This document shows positions 37,873 to 50,500 of a stretch of 64,000 nt of DNA, one piece after another. Under the pieces are notes generated by a model. It did no database searches and had not been told where the DNA came from. It saw only the letters and a list, made by a program, of their open reading frames with translations. This DNA comes from Corylus avellana. Lineage: Eukaryota; Streptophyta; Magnoliopsida; Fagales; Betulaceae. Made by a program: the position numbers and the translations under genes. Location of the stretch: positions 6,751,021-6,815,020 of the forward strand of contig NC_081541.1 of the NCBI RefSeq assembly GCF_901000735.1, read 5' to 3'. How positions within the stretch are numbered: position 1 is the first letter of the stretch; every line of letters starts with the position of its first letter.

Positions 37873-39180
37873 TTGATTTTTTTTTTTTTTTTTTTTTTCC
37901 TTCATAGATTGGCTGCCGGCTTGGAAACTTGGAAATTCCTATTGCTACTTGAAAATTTTGTGTTTTTTTTTTTGGTTGTTAATTTCTTTATGTATGTATG
38001 TAAATCTTTGAATTTTTTTCTCTATGAAGATTTATGGTTCTTGATTTGGTATAGCCGTATGAGAATTTTTGATGGGTTTTATTTTGATGGGTTTTTATAA
38101 CTTATGCCATTGAGAAATCTCTTGTTCTCTTTGAGCTTTTGTTCTGCCCATTGAACTTCAAGTTTGAAATCATAAAGAATTAGGAAATTTTTGATTAGGT
38201 CCGAATTTGGGAAAATTTTAGTAAGAAGCTAAATTCCTAAAATTAACTATGGGCTTTTGTGTGTAGTGGATTTCTATGCATGATTTAAGATTCGGGTTGT
38301 TAGATTAATGGGTTTAAAGCTTTAATTTCACTATTGTTTATAGTATGGACATAAACCCTAATTTGTATTGTATAAATTAAATTAAGGCTTTTGGTATGTG
38401 AACACTAGGATTGCTAATTGGATGTGTTAATTACATTTAAAGCGTTAATTAACCCTAGACTTTTATGAGTTCAATGAAAATTGTTGCTCATGGGGTTTAG
38501 GTTCTAATATGTCATATTATAATCATATTGATCATTGTATGTGAATATGAGTATTATAAATTTGGGGTAAGTTGCTAGATCAATGGAATAGGAAGAGAAT
38601 AATAATTATAGGGTTAAAGTGTAATGTTTAACTTAGAGTCTATGTGATAATTATGTTATTCGTGTGAGTTTGTTCATTGTTAATCTACACATATTTTTTA
38701 TCTTTATTTTCTAAAGACTCAAAATAATCATGTAAATTTATTTGTAGATAATGAGAAAGTCAAATACAATACTTGACTATTTCAAAAGAAAAAAATGCGC
38801 AAAATTTATTGGAGTTTGATCCTGAATTGTGTGTCACTTATAAGAATATCATGTTAATCAACGAGGTGCAAAATAACTCAACGCATGTCACACTTTTTGA
38901 GGTTAGTACTCTAAGTTCAATTCTTAATCTAAGTAGTCTTGTAATTTAGATATTATGGTTATTAAATGTTGAGAATATTGTTTGTTAGAATTTAAACATT
39001 TAATTGGAGAGTATGACACAATTCTAAGCTCAATTCCTCATTGTATTTAAATACCAGTGATTAGAAAAAGAAGAAAAAAAAATTGAAAAAAGTACTAGTT
39101 CATTACACGCTGCAAAAAAAATAAAATAAAATAAAATTTGCTTTGATCCCCTCTCATAAAACTCCCTAGTTCCGTCCTTC
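37873..39180 (+). mobile_element. hAT-type element h6, left end deleted
   Basis: The promoter text GAAGTTGGGAAAG is fused directly to internal element sequence TTGATTTTTTTT, with AAAG shared by both sides. The right end GTTCCGTCCTTC is followed by GTTATATA (39,181-39,188) and then by genuine promoter-distal DNA (TAAGGGTATTTGGACATTT). This is the only member that keeps the right-hand target duplication. The transposase-like frame is broken by a short insertion near 38,795. Confidence 0.75.
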
Positions 39181-39324
39181 GTTATATATAAGGGTATTTG
39201 GACATTTACTTGTTGTCTTTAATACAAATCACGTGTGGCAATATCTAGCAAGGAATTTCCCCACGAGGAAGCTAAACTTTTGTCTCCATTTTTAGTTACC
39301 AACTTTATAAAAAAAAAAATACTT

Positions 39325-39441
39325 GTGGAAAGTAGGAGGAACACTTGTGGATTTGACGAATGATGAGATGGGAGTCTTAGATGGGAGCAGTAGTGGAGTG
39401 AAGTTGGCATTGCCGAGTGAAGCAAGACGGTAAAGATCCAT
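39325..39441 (-). pseudogene. TPS exon-1 fragment 6
   Basis: ATG at 39,441 (MDLYRLASLGNANFTP to STSVPP). It is joined at about 39,325 to promoter-distal sequence rather than to a hAT end. The upstream TATA region is altered and the homology fades after about 39,530. Confidence 0.7.
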
Positions 39442-39581
39442 TGATGGAAGGCTTTCAGTGATGAAGCTTAATTGGATTAAATGGATACTTGGGAAAATAT
39501 GCTTCAAATGAATTCCTTTATATAGTATATATGTGACTGGGAGTTGGGAGTTGGGAGGTTGTTAACACACAGGATGACAGG

Positions 39582-39687
39582 TCCTCAAGAGGTAGCTCAA
39601 TTGGCTAGGACTAAACTTAATGAAGTGAAGGTCACTAGTTCGAATCTTCTTTTCCCCTCTTGTGCAGACATGTCAAAAAAAAAAACA
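39582..39687 (+). mobile_element. tRNA-derived SINE
   Basis: A 106-base body with A-box-like GGTAGCTCAATTGG and B-box-like AGTTCGAATCT, ending in an A-rich tail. It is flanked by perfect 18-bp direct repeats AACACACAGGATGACAGG (39,564-39,581 and 39,688-39,705). The perfect duplication indicates a young insertion. Confidence 0.88.
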
Positions 39688-39811
39688 AACACACAGGATG
39701 ACAGGATCTATAGGTCTATGAGAATCAACATTAATATTGTTTTAAATAATTGATAAATTATGTCACATGGGATTCCACACAAGAAAATCGTGTGCCTCCA
39801 ATGACGATAGT

Positions 39812-40003
39812 TTACCCTGAACCGGATGCTATTGCTCTATTGCTTTTTCTCACAATCATTTTCTCATCAAATGTCAGTACTCTTCCTGGCTCGAGCATCT
39901 CCCATCCCGGCCCGGTCAATTTACCAAATTCCGATGGCAAGAAACGCTGCAAAATTTTCTTAGGTTTATCAAATGACAATTGACAATAATACCCCTGCAT
40001 CAA
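39812..40003 (-). pseudogene. fragment of an isoflavone reductase-like (NmrA/PCBER family) gene
   Basis: The frame contains LQRFLPSEFG, then GWEMLEPGRV and FDEKMIVRKS, typical of the middle exon of phenylcoumaran benzylic ether/isoflavone reductases (NADPH-dependent, short-chain NmrA-like). No N-terminal GxxGxxG exon or C-terminal exons are found nearby, so this is a stranded single-exon remnant of about 60 codons. The upstream text CQLSFDKPKKI may be intron. Confidence 0.55.
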
Positions 40004-40764
40004 AAAAAAGAAGAGCTCGATCTATCTTTTGTTCGAATAATTTTTAAATCTAATGGCATAATTATATTTTCACACAAATAATATGGATATGAATATGATG
40101 GACATGATTTTGATCAATTTGTCTTAGGTTTAACAAAACGATCCTAACGACTAGTTATAGTTTGGGGCCAGTTGCAATTATTTAAAATTTTGAAATTATT
40201 AAAAATTAGGTCATAGTTGAAAAGGGTAGGCGTACCTTCTTTTATTTTATTTTTACAAACAAAAAACTGGGTTTTTAAGAGTCATGGCGAAACCGCTCTC
40301 ATAATCGTGTAATGCTAGAAGTCACTCTTGTGTCATTTTCGTATTCCTCCAAAAATTATGTGTCTCTTAAAATTACCATTAGGTTTATGATTGATCATTA
40401 TTAGATTTTGATAAATTTGTGATATTAAAATCCATCTCATTTTTTGAGAGACACAAGAGTGACATAAGAGGCTGGACTTCTAGAATTACTCCTCATAATC
40501 ACACTTTGACAACAATTTATCCATTTTTTTTTTTTTTTTTTGTAGAATTTAACAAAAAAAATCCTAACGATTAGGTAATTAGGGGCAAGTTTTAACTTTT
40601 TCAAGTTTGAAAAATATTAAAAATTGAGTGTTACTTAGAAAGGATAAGTGTAATTGTTTTTTTTATATGAACACGAAAATAGTTTCTCACATTTAATGGC
40701 CATACCGCTCTCAAAATCACACTTTGGCACCTCCAAAAATTTTCAAACCTTTTTCCTCTCTTGA
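40004..40764. other. non-coding stretch with a foldback MITE
   Basis: A foldback unit spans about 40,306-40,494. TAATGCTAGAAGTCACTCTTG on the left is matched by inverted CAAGAGTGACATAAGAGG and CTTCTAGAATTA on the right. Two diverged copies of a block with CCTAACGA(C/T)TAG and a CACACTTTG end flank it (40,140 and 40,560). No gene is visible. Confidence 0.5.
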
Positions 40765-43700
40765 CAACCTAGTATCCCTTAATTTGAAATTTGAGACCCA
40801 TTATTGAACCACTGTACAAATCATGTTAATTTGAAGAAAAAAAAAAAAAAAAAAAAAAAGAAGGTGACGTGTGTTACACATGCTAGAACTTTTGGAAACC
40901 AAAACCCCCCACACTATAACTATCATTATTCAATGTCGACTGCCGACAACTTTAAAGTTAAAAAACAAAAAATCCACGCCAATGGCCAGCGACAAAAAAC
41001 CCATCAACATCTACACAAAACCCCCATACTACAACTATCATTAACCAATGTCATATCGATTGCTGACAACCCTGTAGTTCACAAACTCAAAATCCACGCT
41101 AATGGCTAACGATAAAAACCCATCAACACCTACACAAAACCCCTTCACTACAATTATCATTATCTAATGTCGACTGCACAACCCCATTGTTCACAATCTC
41201 AAAATTCACGCCAATGGCCAGCGATAAAATCCCACCAACTCCAACAAAGAGAGCATTTAGCCTCACAATTTGGCAATTTAAAAGTACGTTTTTAAATAAA
41301 ATTATAGAAAGTGTTCAGTTTGAAAGCAGCAAATAGTCAACATACCCATTAATGTATGTAGCCAACGAAAGGTTTAGAGGCTGTGGTTGTGAGTGGGGAT
41401 TGAGGTTGGTGAACTAGTAGGTGGGGAAGCCTAGGTTTGGGGATTTCTTGAGGAGAGAGAAGAGCTATTTGCTCTCTGAATGAGGTCAAAACTTAAGGTT
41501 AATTATCTTTTTAGTACCAGGTTTTTACTTTTTTTATTTTTTCCCATTTAAGTTTCAAGTCATATGACAGATAGTACCTAACTTATGAGAAAAGACCAAC
41601 TTAGGACCTCCATCACATTCCGTCAGCCCAAAATAACATATTGCCACGTGTCAGCACATAACAATGCCACATGTCTTAAAAAAATTAAAAAAACTAAACC
41701 TTTAAAAAAAAATTATAAAATTTTGGGGTGGCACAGCCACCTCATTTTGGCCAATGGGGGTGGCCAGCCACCCCCAATTTGGCCATTGGGGGTGGCTAAG
41801 CCACCTCCCAAGGCCGGTCTAAGGGTGATTTCGGTCACCCTCTTTTTGGCCTTTGAGGGTGGCCGAAACCACCCCATGGCTTTTAAGAGTGGCTTGACCA
41901 GCCGTCTGGAGGTGGCCAAAGCCACCCTCATGGCCGAACCACCCCCAATAACCCCCAAGGCCTATTTGGAGGTGGCCAAACCATCCCCAAGAGCTTGCCA
42001 CCCTCATAGCCTCTAGGGGTTGCCCAAGGGCTTTAAGGGTAGGGTAGTTTCAGCCACTCCCATGGCCTCTAGGGTGGCCGAGCCATCCCCAATGGTTTTT
42101 TTTAGGGTTTGCTTTTAAAATTTTTAATTATTATATTCATTGTTTGTCTATACTTTCCACTCAAATTATTATATTTCATTCTCAATCTTCTTTCCAATTT
42201 TTTTTTTCTTTCCAAATTTTAAATCGTGACAAGTATCCCTCAATTTGAAATTTGAGATTATTGTTAAACCACTGTACAAATCATGTTAATTTAGACAAAA
42301 AATAAAATAAAATATATGAAATGTGTTACACGTGCTAGAACTTTTGGAGACCAAAACCCCCCACATCCTATAACTATCATTATTTAATGTCGACCGCCGA
42401 CAACTCTAAAGTTCAAAAACTCAAAATCCACGCCAATGGCCAGCGATAAAAAAACCCATCAACATCTACACAAAACCCCCATACTACAACTATCATTAAC
42501 CAATGTTGATTGCCGACAACCTCATAGTTCACAAACTCAAAATCCACGCCAATGGTTAACGATAAAAACCCATCAACACCTACACAAAACCCCTACACTT
42601 CAACTATCATTATCTAATGTCGACTACCGACAACCCCATTGTTCACAATCTCAAAATTCATGCCAATGGCCAGCGATAAAAACCCACCAACTCCAGCAAA
42701 GAGAGCATTTAGCCTCATAATTTGGCAATTTAAAAGTACATTTTTAAAAAAAATTATAGAAAGTGTTCTATTTGAAAATGAGTTTGAAAGCAGCAAATAA
42801 TCAACATACCCATTAATGTATGTAGCCAACGAAAGGTTTAGAGGTTGTGGTTGTGAGTGGAGATTGAGGTTGGTGATCTAGTAGGTGGGGAAGCATAGGT
42901 TTGGGGATTTCTTGAGGAGAGAGAACAGAGCTATTTGCTCTCTGAATGAGGTCAAAACTTAAAGTTAATTACCTTTTTAGGACCGAGGTTTTTACTTTTT
43001 TATTTTTTTCCATTTAGGTTTTAAGTCATATGACAAATGATACCTGATTTATGAGAAAAGAGCAACTTAACACCTCTATCACATTCCGTCAACCCAAAAT
43101 AACATATTGCCACGTGTCGTCACATAACAATGTCACATGTCTTAAAAAAATTAAAAAAACTAAACCTTTAAAAAAAAATTTAAAATTTTGGGGTGGCTCG
43201 GCCACCTCATTTTGGCCAATGGGGATGGTCGGCGCCCCCAATTTGGCCATTGAGCCACCCCCCAAGGCCAGTCTAGGAGTGATTTTGGCCACCCCGTTTT
43301 TGGCCATTAAGGGTGGCCGAAACCACCCCATGGCCTCTAAGGGTGGCTCGACCAGCCATCTGGGGGTGGCCGAAACCACCCTCATGGCCTCTAGGGGTGG
43401 TTTAACCACCCCGAAGAACCCTCAAGGCCGATTTGGGGGTGGCCGAACCACCCGCAAGAGCTTGTCACCCCCATAGCCTCTAGGGGTTGTCCAAGGGCTT
43501 TAGGGATAGTTTCAGCCACCCTTTTTTCAGCCACTCCCATGGCCTCTCGGCCACCCCCAACGGGCTTTTTTAGGATTTAGTTTTTTAAATTTTTAATTAT
43601 TATATTCATTGTTTGTCTATACTTTCCACTCAAATTATTATATTTCATTCTCAATTTTCTTTCCAAATTTTAAATTGTGACAAGTATCCCTCAATTTGAA

Positions 43701-43975
43701 ATTTGAGATCCATTGTTAAACCAATGTACGAATCATGTTAATTTGGACAAAAAATAAAATAAAATAGATGAAGTGTGTTACACGTGCTATAACTTTTGGA
43801 AACCAAAACCCCACAATATAACTATTATTATCCAATGTCGACTGCCTACAAGTTTACAACTCCAAAGTTCAAAAACTCAAAATCCATGCCAATGGCCAGC
43901 GATAAAAACTCATCAACACTTGCATAAACCCCCCACACTACAACTACCATTATCTAATGAGAATCCATTGTAGGT
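40765..43975. repeat. ~1.45-kb tandem repeat, about 2.2 copies, with GGTGGC-rich core
   Basis: The start text CAATTTGAAATTTGAGA recurs at about 40,780, 42,240 and 43,690. Each unit carries CATCAACACCTACACAAAAC repeats, then ATTCCGTCA and CACGTGTCA, then a GC-rich zone (41,734-42,100; 43,186-43,570) packed with GGTGGCC and GGCCACC in both orientations. Long open frames across that zone are compositional, not genes. The third unit is truncated. Confidence 0.85.
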
Positions 43976-44506
43976 GACTCCTTCAATGTGGAAATCTAAT
44001 ATTTTTCCTTTGATTGAGTTGTTGGCAAGAATATAATAAAAGAAAATAATGAGAATGATATTTAAAAGTAAATAAAGAAGATAATAGAGAATTTGTTAGC
44101 TAGAGAGGATATAGAAAAAACAGTAGCTAAAATAGAGACAAAAGCAAAAGCAAATTTTTCAGTAACTTTACTAAATAAACAGCCTCTAATCTCTATGAAT
44201 TAAAGCAAAAGCAATTTCATTTTCGGTATGGAAAATCTTCTATAAAAAAACCAAATATCCAAGCAGTACAATAATTGAAGTGAACAAGGATTTTATTTCC
44301 TTTACTGCTTTAGAATATATGGTATATGTACACTAAAAAATCAAGGACCTATAGAGGGCCAATTTTAAAAACAAAAAATATAAAAAATTAGCCACTCTGT
44401 TCACAGTACTTACCGCAGCCTCGAATATTCTGATGCATACAATAAAATGGGGATAATATATTTCTTTTTCCTCTATTATTTACACTGATGGACTCTACAC
44501 AGTTAT
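43976..44506 (-). other. 3' flank of RSH1
   Basis: No gene is visible. The RSH1 3' untranslated region probably occupies the part next to 44,507. No canonical AATAAA was identified on the minus strand, only AAATAA-type variants near 44,478 and 44,505. Confidence 0.4.
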
Positions 44507-47500
44507 TTATATTCTAACTTCTACCACATCACCATCTTTGAGCTCTGTACAGGGTAATACCAGGTGGCCATTCACCAAAATCAGCTTTCCCTCGAATCCT
44601 ACTTTTCTAGCAGCATCTGCGGCTGTGCTACCAGTATTCAGCCTCATTATCTCACCACGGGGCCAACAAACAATCACCACTTCCCCAAGGACAACAGAGC
44701 CCGGACTAACATGAAAATTTCCACCATGTTTTGGCTGTCCAAGACTTGCTTCAGAGCGTAGTTGCTCTTCCCACTGAAGCATTGTTCTCAGTAGACGCAC
44801 CTGGAATTCAAAACTTACTTTAGACAACATTCATTCAAATGAAGAGTCAATTTATATCTACCCAAGTAAACTTGTGTGTATACGTGTGCCTGCATGTGAG
44901 CAATATAGTACGTTGTGGTGTTCTAGACAATTATATTAATTCAAATCTTCTTTTTCTTTTTTTCTTGTTCTTAATAAAATAAAGATTAATGTGCAACGGC
45001 TTTCGCACTAGCGCGGTTGAATACCTTGCTTGCTTATCATTGAAAAAACAAAATATTTAAAGAATGGGCAAGAAGCCCCCAACAATCACCCCAAAATAAT
45101 CAATATAGTGCTAGAAAAGAACATAAAATAATAGGAAATCGGCGAGAAAAAAAATGGCCTAGTCCAATAGTTTCTTGGCCACCAGCTAAGAAAGAGTCAT
45201 TAGAAACGGCAATTTTTGAACCATCCCAAAGTTCTTGTGGTCTCTCCATAAGCAAAATGGGGCATCTATTATGGAGAGGCCTAGCAGGAGGGGGAGGGAA
45301 ATGAACAAGTAAGCCTTTGATCTGTCGGTCAAGTGGGGGGATGCGCAGAGGTGACAGCACGCATTGGGGAGGGGAGAGGGGGGTATATTCTAAGAACTGA
45401 AGCATTTACTGAGTCATGCGTGACTAGCAAGCATGAAACAAATAAAATTAGAGAATTTAAGCAAATATTCAGTTACTAGTAATAAAGACAATTGACTTTC
45501 AGCATGGTAAGGTGATTGTAGACAAACCTTGTTGTTAATGCTAGTTTCCAAGGAAGTTGAATTAATTGATACAAAGCTTGGCCTATATGTTACAGAATCA
45601 ACCTGCCTGCCATCAAAAACAGCAGATACAACAGCCCAATATTCAGTTTCTTCTTGCTCTGTCAAGTTAAAGACCTGGATGAAGGTTGGCAGTAAGCGCT
45701 CAAATTGGTCTTGCTGCATGGACAAAACAGTTCAATAACTCATATGTCTGATGCAAGTTTGATCATAGGATCATTTACTAACAAAGGGTTAATAAAATCA
45801 CTTAATGAGTAGTAAGTTAAGACCCTATTTCAATCCTAGATGCCAATAGAAGTAAAAGCAAGAGATTTATCCTATAATGAAAGGAAGTTTGGTTTCCGTT
45901 GAATATTTTGGCATAATTATATCCATTTACCTTTTACAGATAGGTATAACCCTTAAATTTTTGTTCTGCCTTCAATAATTTTCTCAAGTTTAACTAATTC
46001 ATAAATATAACGTCAAAAACATATTTATAGCCTTTATAAATGTCGAAGGAAAAATATTTCATTTCAGTGAACCATTTCGGTGAGATTGGAAATAGAAACA
46101 TCATGGAAACACAGAATAATTTTTTGAAATTTCATTAAAATACTGTAATCGTATAACAAAATCTATTTATATCTAAGGAACATGTATCTAACAATTAATT
46201 CAGTATGTTTGCGGCCAACACATCCCAGTTAGGTTACACTAATTAAAAATGAGATAATGACACTGAACAGGAACTAGCTAGCTATAAGCCAAACAGTTAT
46301 ACATCCATCCTATTATGTGCTTATATTTAATATATGATTCAAAATCAATCACAGAGAGAGAGAGAGAGATATGTAAGACTAGTAAGAGCTTGGTGTGTCA
46401 AAACACGCATAATATCTTGACAGAAAAAGACTAGTAAGAGCTTGGTGTGTCAAAACACGCATAATATCTTGACAGAAACACATTAATGTTACTTTAACGT
46501 ACAAAAGTGTACTAAAAGACACTGCTTGCACAAAAACTCTTAAGACTTTCAATGTTCCTTAACTCTTTGTGTTGATATCCAATGAAAAGTGATTTTTGCT
46601 TGAAACAAAAGGGAAATTTTGTTCCTTGACAATTTCATAGAATAATATATGCAATGATATATTTTCCAAATGTAATAGTGATGGGGACACGGGGCAGTGA
46701 TTACACGTGTTTGGATCCTGATATGTTATGATATCTTATTTTTCAGACTTTGGGTTATGTTAATTTAGTTGGGCTTTATGTTATTTTGGTGTGTCACGAG
46801 GGTTAGGGATAGGGTTTAATCCATAGTCTATTTAAGCATAATTTTGTATTGTAGTAAGGGGCTTTAGATGAACTAAAATTGGGTAGACTGTTCTTTAATA
46901 ACATGTGCTTCTAACGTTTATAAAATAATGTTTACAGAGTACAAAATGACAATTCAGATTGAAAAGTCACTAAGATGTTGAAGTTTGTACAAAAATTATA
47001 TTTTCTTAAGAAGTGCATGTCAGACATACCTTGTGGTACATACCATCTCGACAGAGTGTATACTTCTCTAGGCAAGTACACCAATCCCCATGTCCTGGTT
47101 CACACCACCACTCATCAGACACCTGGAATGCCAAGTCCACAGCAGTAAAACAAAAAGATAATTCAAATCACTATATGTAAATGCAACTTATTCAAAATAC
47201 AACTGAATATGAACAACTTTGAGCATTAATAGAACTCACAAAACGATGATCAATCAAAATGGTATTTACATTGCTTGATTAGCACTTTTAGGAGATTTCT
47301 TCAGCATTTTACCATAGTAGTGCTGTTATGTTAAAGGCATGTGATTAAGTGCCTAAATAGTCAGGTTGTGATGATACTCAGTGACTAACAGGCAACCCTA
47401 AGTGGAAAAGTATCATGGCACTTAAGATGCCTAAATAAGAAATACATTTCAAGTGAAAATAAAAATTTGTAGGAAGCCCAGAGTTGCCTTATGTTCCCAT

Positions 47501-50500
47501 TACCAAAAATAAACTAGGGGAAAAATGTTGACCGTTGCAGTAGAAAAATGATTGATAAAATATTGTCATGTCTAAAGTGAAATTTTTAGCAAAAATTTAA
47601 TTTAGAACTTTGTTAAATCACCACTTATTCCAAAAGCTTAAGCCAATAGGAAATGATAGACTTAATTATTTAAATTATATCCTAACCCTTCCCATCATGT
47701 GTAGTCTCAAACCTAACAGGTAAAATTTTTAACTGAAATGAAGGGTGAATGACAAAGATAAGGTTCGAACTCAGGACCTTTGTTCTGATTCCATACTAAA
47801 TCATCATTTATCTTAAAAGCTTAAGTTGATTGGAAATGTAACACTTAATTATTTAAATTATATTCTAATAAACTTTCCATGCACATTAGTTATCTTCATA
47901 CATAATAATAGTTCTAAGTCCCTTTCACCCAATAGTCAGAAAGAAGAAATGTTGATCATTATAAAACTATTATAACTAATCTTCTTGGATTCAATAAAAT
48001 ATTGAACACGGATCAGATCTTCAATCTTTTCCTCTATGGATTCAATTCAATCAAATATGTCAATCCAAGTTATTCCAGCCCATCAAGTGAGATACTGATT
48101 CACTCATAATTATGACAGCAGGATATACAAGCCCCAACTTGGTCAGAAGTAGTTCACCCCAAATCTAGCCTCACCAATCAATATACTATTATTCGTTAAT
48201 AGGACCTATATTTTAAGCTTGTATCAGAACATTAGTGTTCACATACATCAATCCAAACCTAATGCAGCAATAGAGATTCCTTTATAGTTCATTTCAGATT
48301 CTTATCATACCCATACAGCTTTAGCTTTTCCAGTGAATAAGTTGAGACTTAGATTAATATAGTAAACAAATTTAAGTAAAGCAAATCCCAACCTGTTTGT
48401 ATAACCTTGCATAAGCTTCCCATCGCTTTATTTGAAAAGAAGATCTTCTGTCAGCTACTGCTTCAGAAGCTGCTAGTCCAAAGCTGACAGCAACAAGCAG
48501 TTCTCTTCCACCATTATCCACTCTGCAAACGCAATTTTGATGCAGAAGTAGAAGGTATATGATGAAAAGTAAACATATAAACGTGAAGTAACTATATACC
48601 TGATAATAACAGCAGCAAGTAACTGACTTCCTTCCACTCTAAGAACTGGGTGTCCAACTTTGAGGGAACTATATTTCTGAAACAAGCCATCTACATTGGG
48701 ACTTTGGTCGTCCATGTCTTTGGAGAAATAGGTGGATGCTTCTATTTCAGAGTCATCCATGCTGCTAATGGAAGACAGCTTGTTTCCGGTTTCCTTATAG
48801 AGCCAATGTGCAGCAAGTCCATGTTCAGCATACTCATGCATCCTCTGAAAATGTGAAAATTAATATTTCTATCAACTAAATCAAATGCAATGATAAGTAA
48901 CTTTTACCTCCAAAAAAATTGGAAGAAGATTGGTACCAGTGTTCTTATCTGAACTTCCAAAGGTGAGCTGTCAGGACCCTGAACAGCAGTGTGCAGAGAC
49001 TGCAATTTTAAAAAATAAAAATAAATAAATAAATAAATAAAGCTATGGTTTCAAGAGTGGGCTAAGATAATGGCTGCACCGTAGACATATTAGACAAAGG
49101 TCAAACAACCCTTAACACTTGCACAACCACCCCATAGTGAATCAGTTCTTGGATGCTCCTAGAATTCCACATTGAGATGTTGTCACTCGTAATATTTGTT
49201 ATTTGAAGCAAGCTCCTGGTTCGATATATTGTATAGGAAAAATGGGCACCTTAGAGTGGAAGGTTTTACTGATGCAGATTAGAAAAATTCTCCTTCAAAT
49301 AAAAGATATACTACAAAATATTGTACATTCTTAGATGGTAATTTGGTTATGTGGAAGAGTAAAAACAGGCAATGGTAGTGCGATTTAGTGTAGAACCTAA
49401 GTATAGAGCAATGGTACATACTGTTAGTGAGCTAACATTGTTATAACATTTTCTTCAAGAAATTGGTTTTCCAGCTTATACTCGCATCCCATTATTTTGC
49501 AATGGTTGGGATCATCCAAAGGAAATGCGTTGGAGATCTGAAAAGGGGGATAAGAGTCCTTAGAGGAGAGCATTGTAGCATAATACGGTGACATTTGGCA
49601 ATGGTTGGGTTCATCCAAAGGAAATGCACCTCATGGATGTGAGCTTTAGGGAGGGATAGCATGACAGTATGAAACCAACATTGAAACTAGGTGACCAATG
49701 TAACATCCATCAAGCTTTATTCTCATGGACCTTATGTAAGACAGCCATGAGTCCATGCATTCTAACCTTACTAAGATTTTGAACGCAAACACAATAAGGT
49801 TGCCAGCCAATCAAAAGCTCAATTCAAGCAGATTTGACCTGCTATGATGGTTCTATTAAGCTAAATTGTAGAACCTTGAATGAAATTATGATGTGTGGCC
49901 ATAAGGTTGTGTTTGGATGAAATATTCAAAAGAAAAAAAATAGAATGTTCAATATCACAGAACTTAATTGATAGATTTCAATCATTTTAATTTAGATTTA
50001 TGTTGTTTAAAGTATATTTAAAAAATTGACCTCAAGGGGGTGGCTCAAGTGGTAAGAGCCTTAGTCTTTGTGGCATTTCCATCGGATCTAAGGTTTGAAT
50101 CCCTTTAAGTGCAAATAATTCTTTGGGGCCAGCCTACCCATTCCGTGTGAATAGGGCACTTTATACGAATCCAAGGTTTACCCGACAAGGGTGGGTACAT
50201 GAAGCAGCTTGCCTTGGAGGAGTTTCAAAAAAAAAAAAAAAAGTATATTTAAAAAATTAAAAAATTTTAGTATTGTATTAGTTACACAATGATAACGGTA
50301 ACCGTTACAACAATGACTTAGTGATGATGGTAGTATGGTGTAAGGTTGTTGGTGGTAGTGGTGGCAATGGAAACTGCAACTAGTGGTGGTGGCAGTAATG
50401 ATGATGGTGAATATGCCAGTGGTTGTACTAGTGCCAGCGGTAGCAGCAGTAGCGATGTTGGTGGCAATGATGAAGGTGGTAATAATGGCGGCAATAGTAA

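Noticed and set aside
39582..39687. Possible tRNA gene
   Set aside because: The A- and B-box-like motifs belong to a SINE with an A-tail and target duplication; no cloverleaf could be built.
41585..42016. 143-codon frame and its opposite-strand partners in the tandem repeat
   Set aside because: They are open only because of GGTGGC/GCCACC composition; the frame is not kept between the two repeat units.
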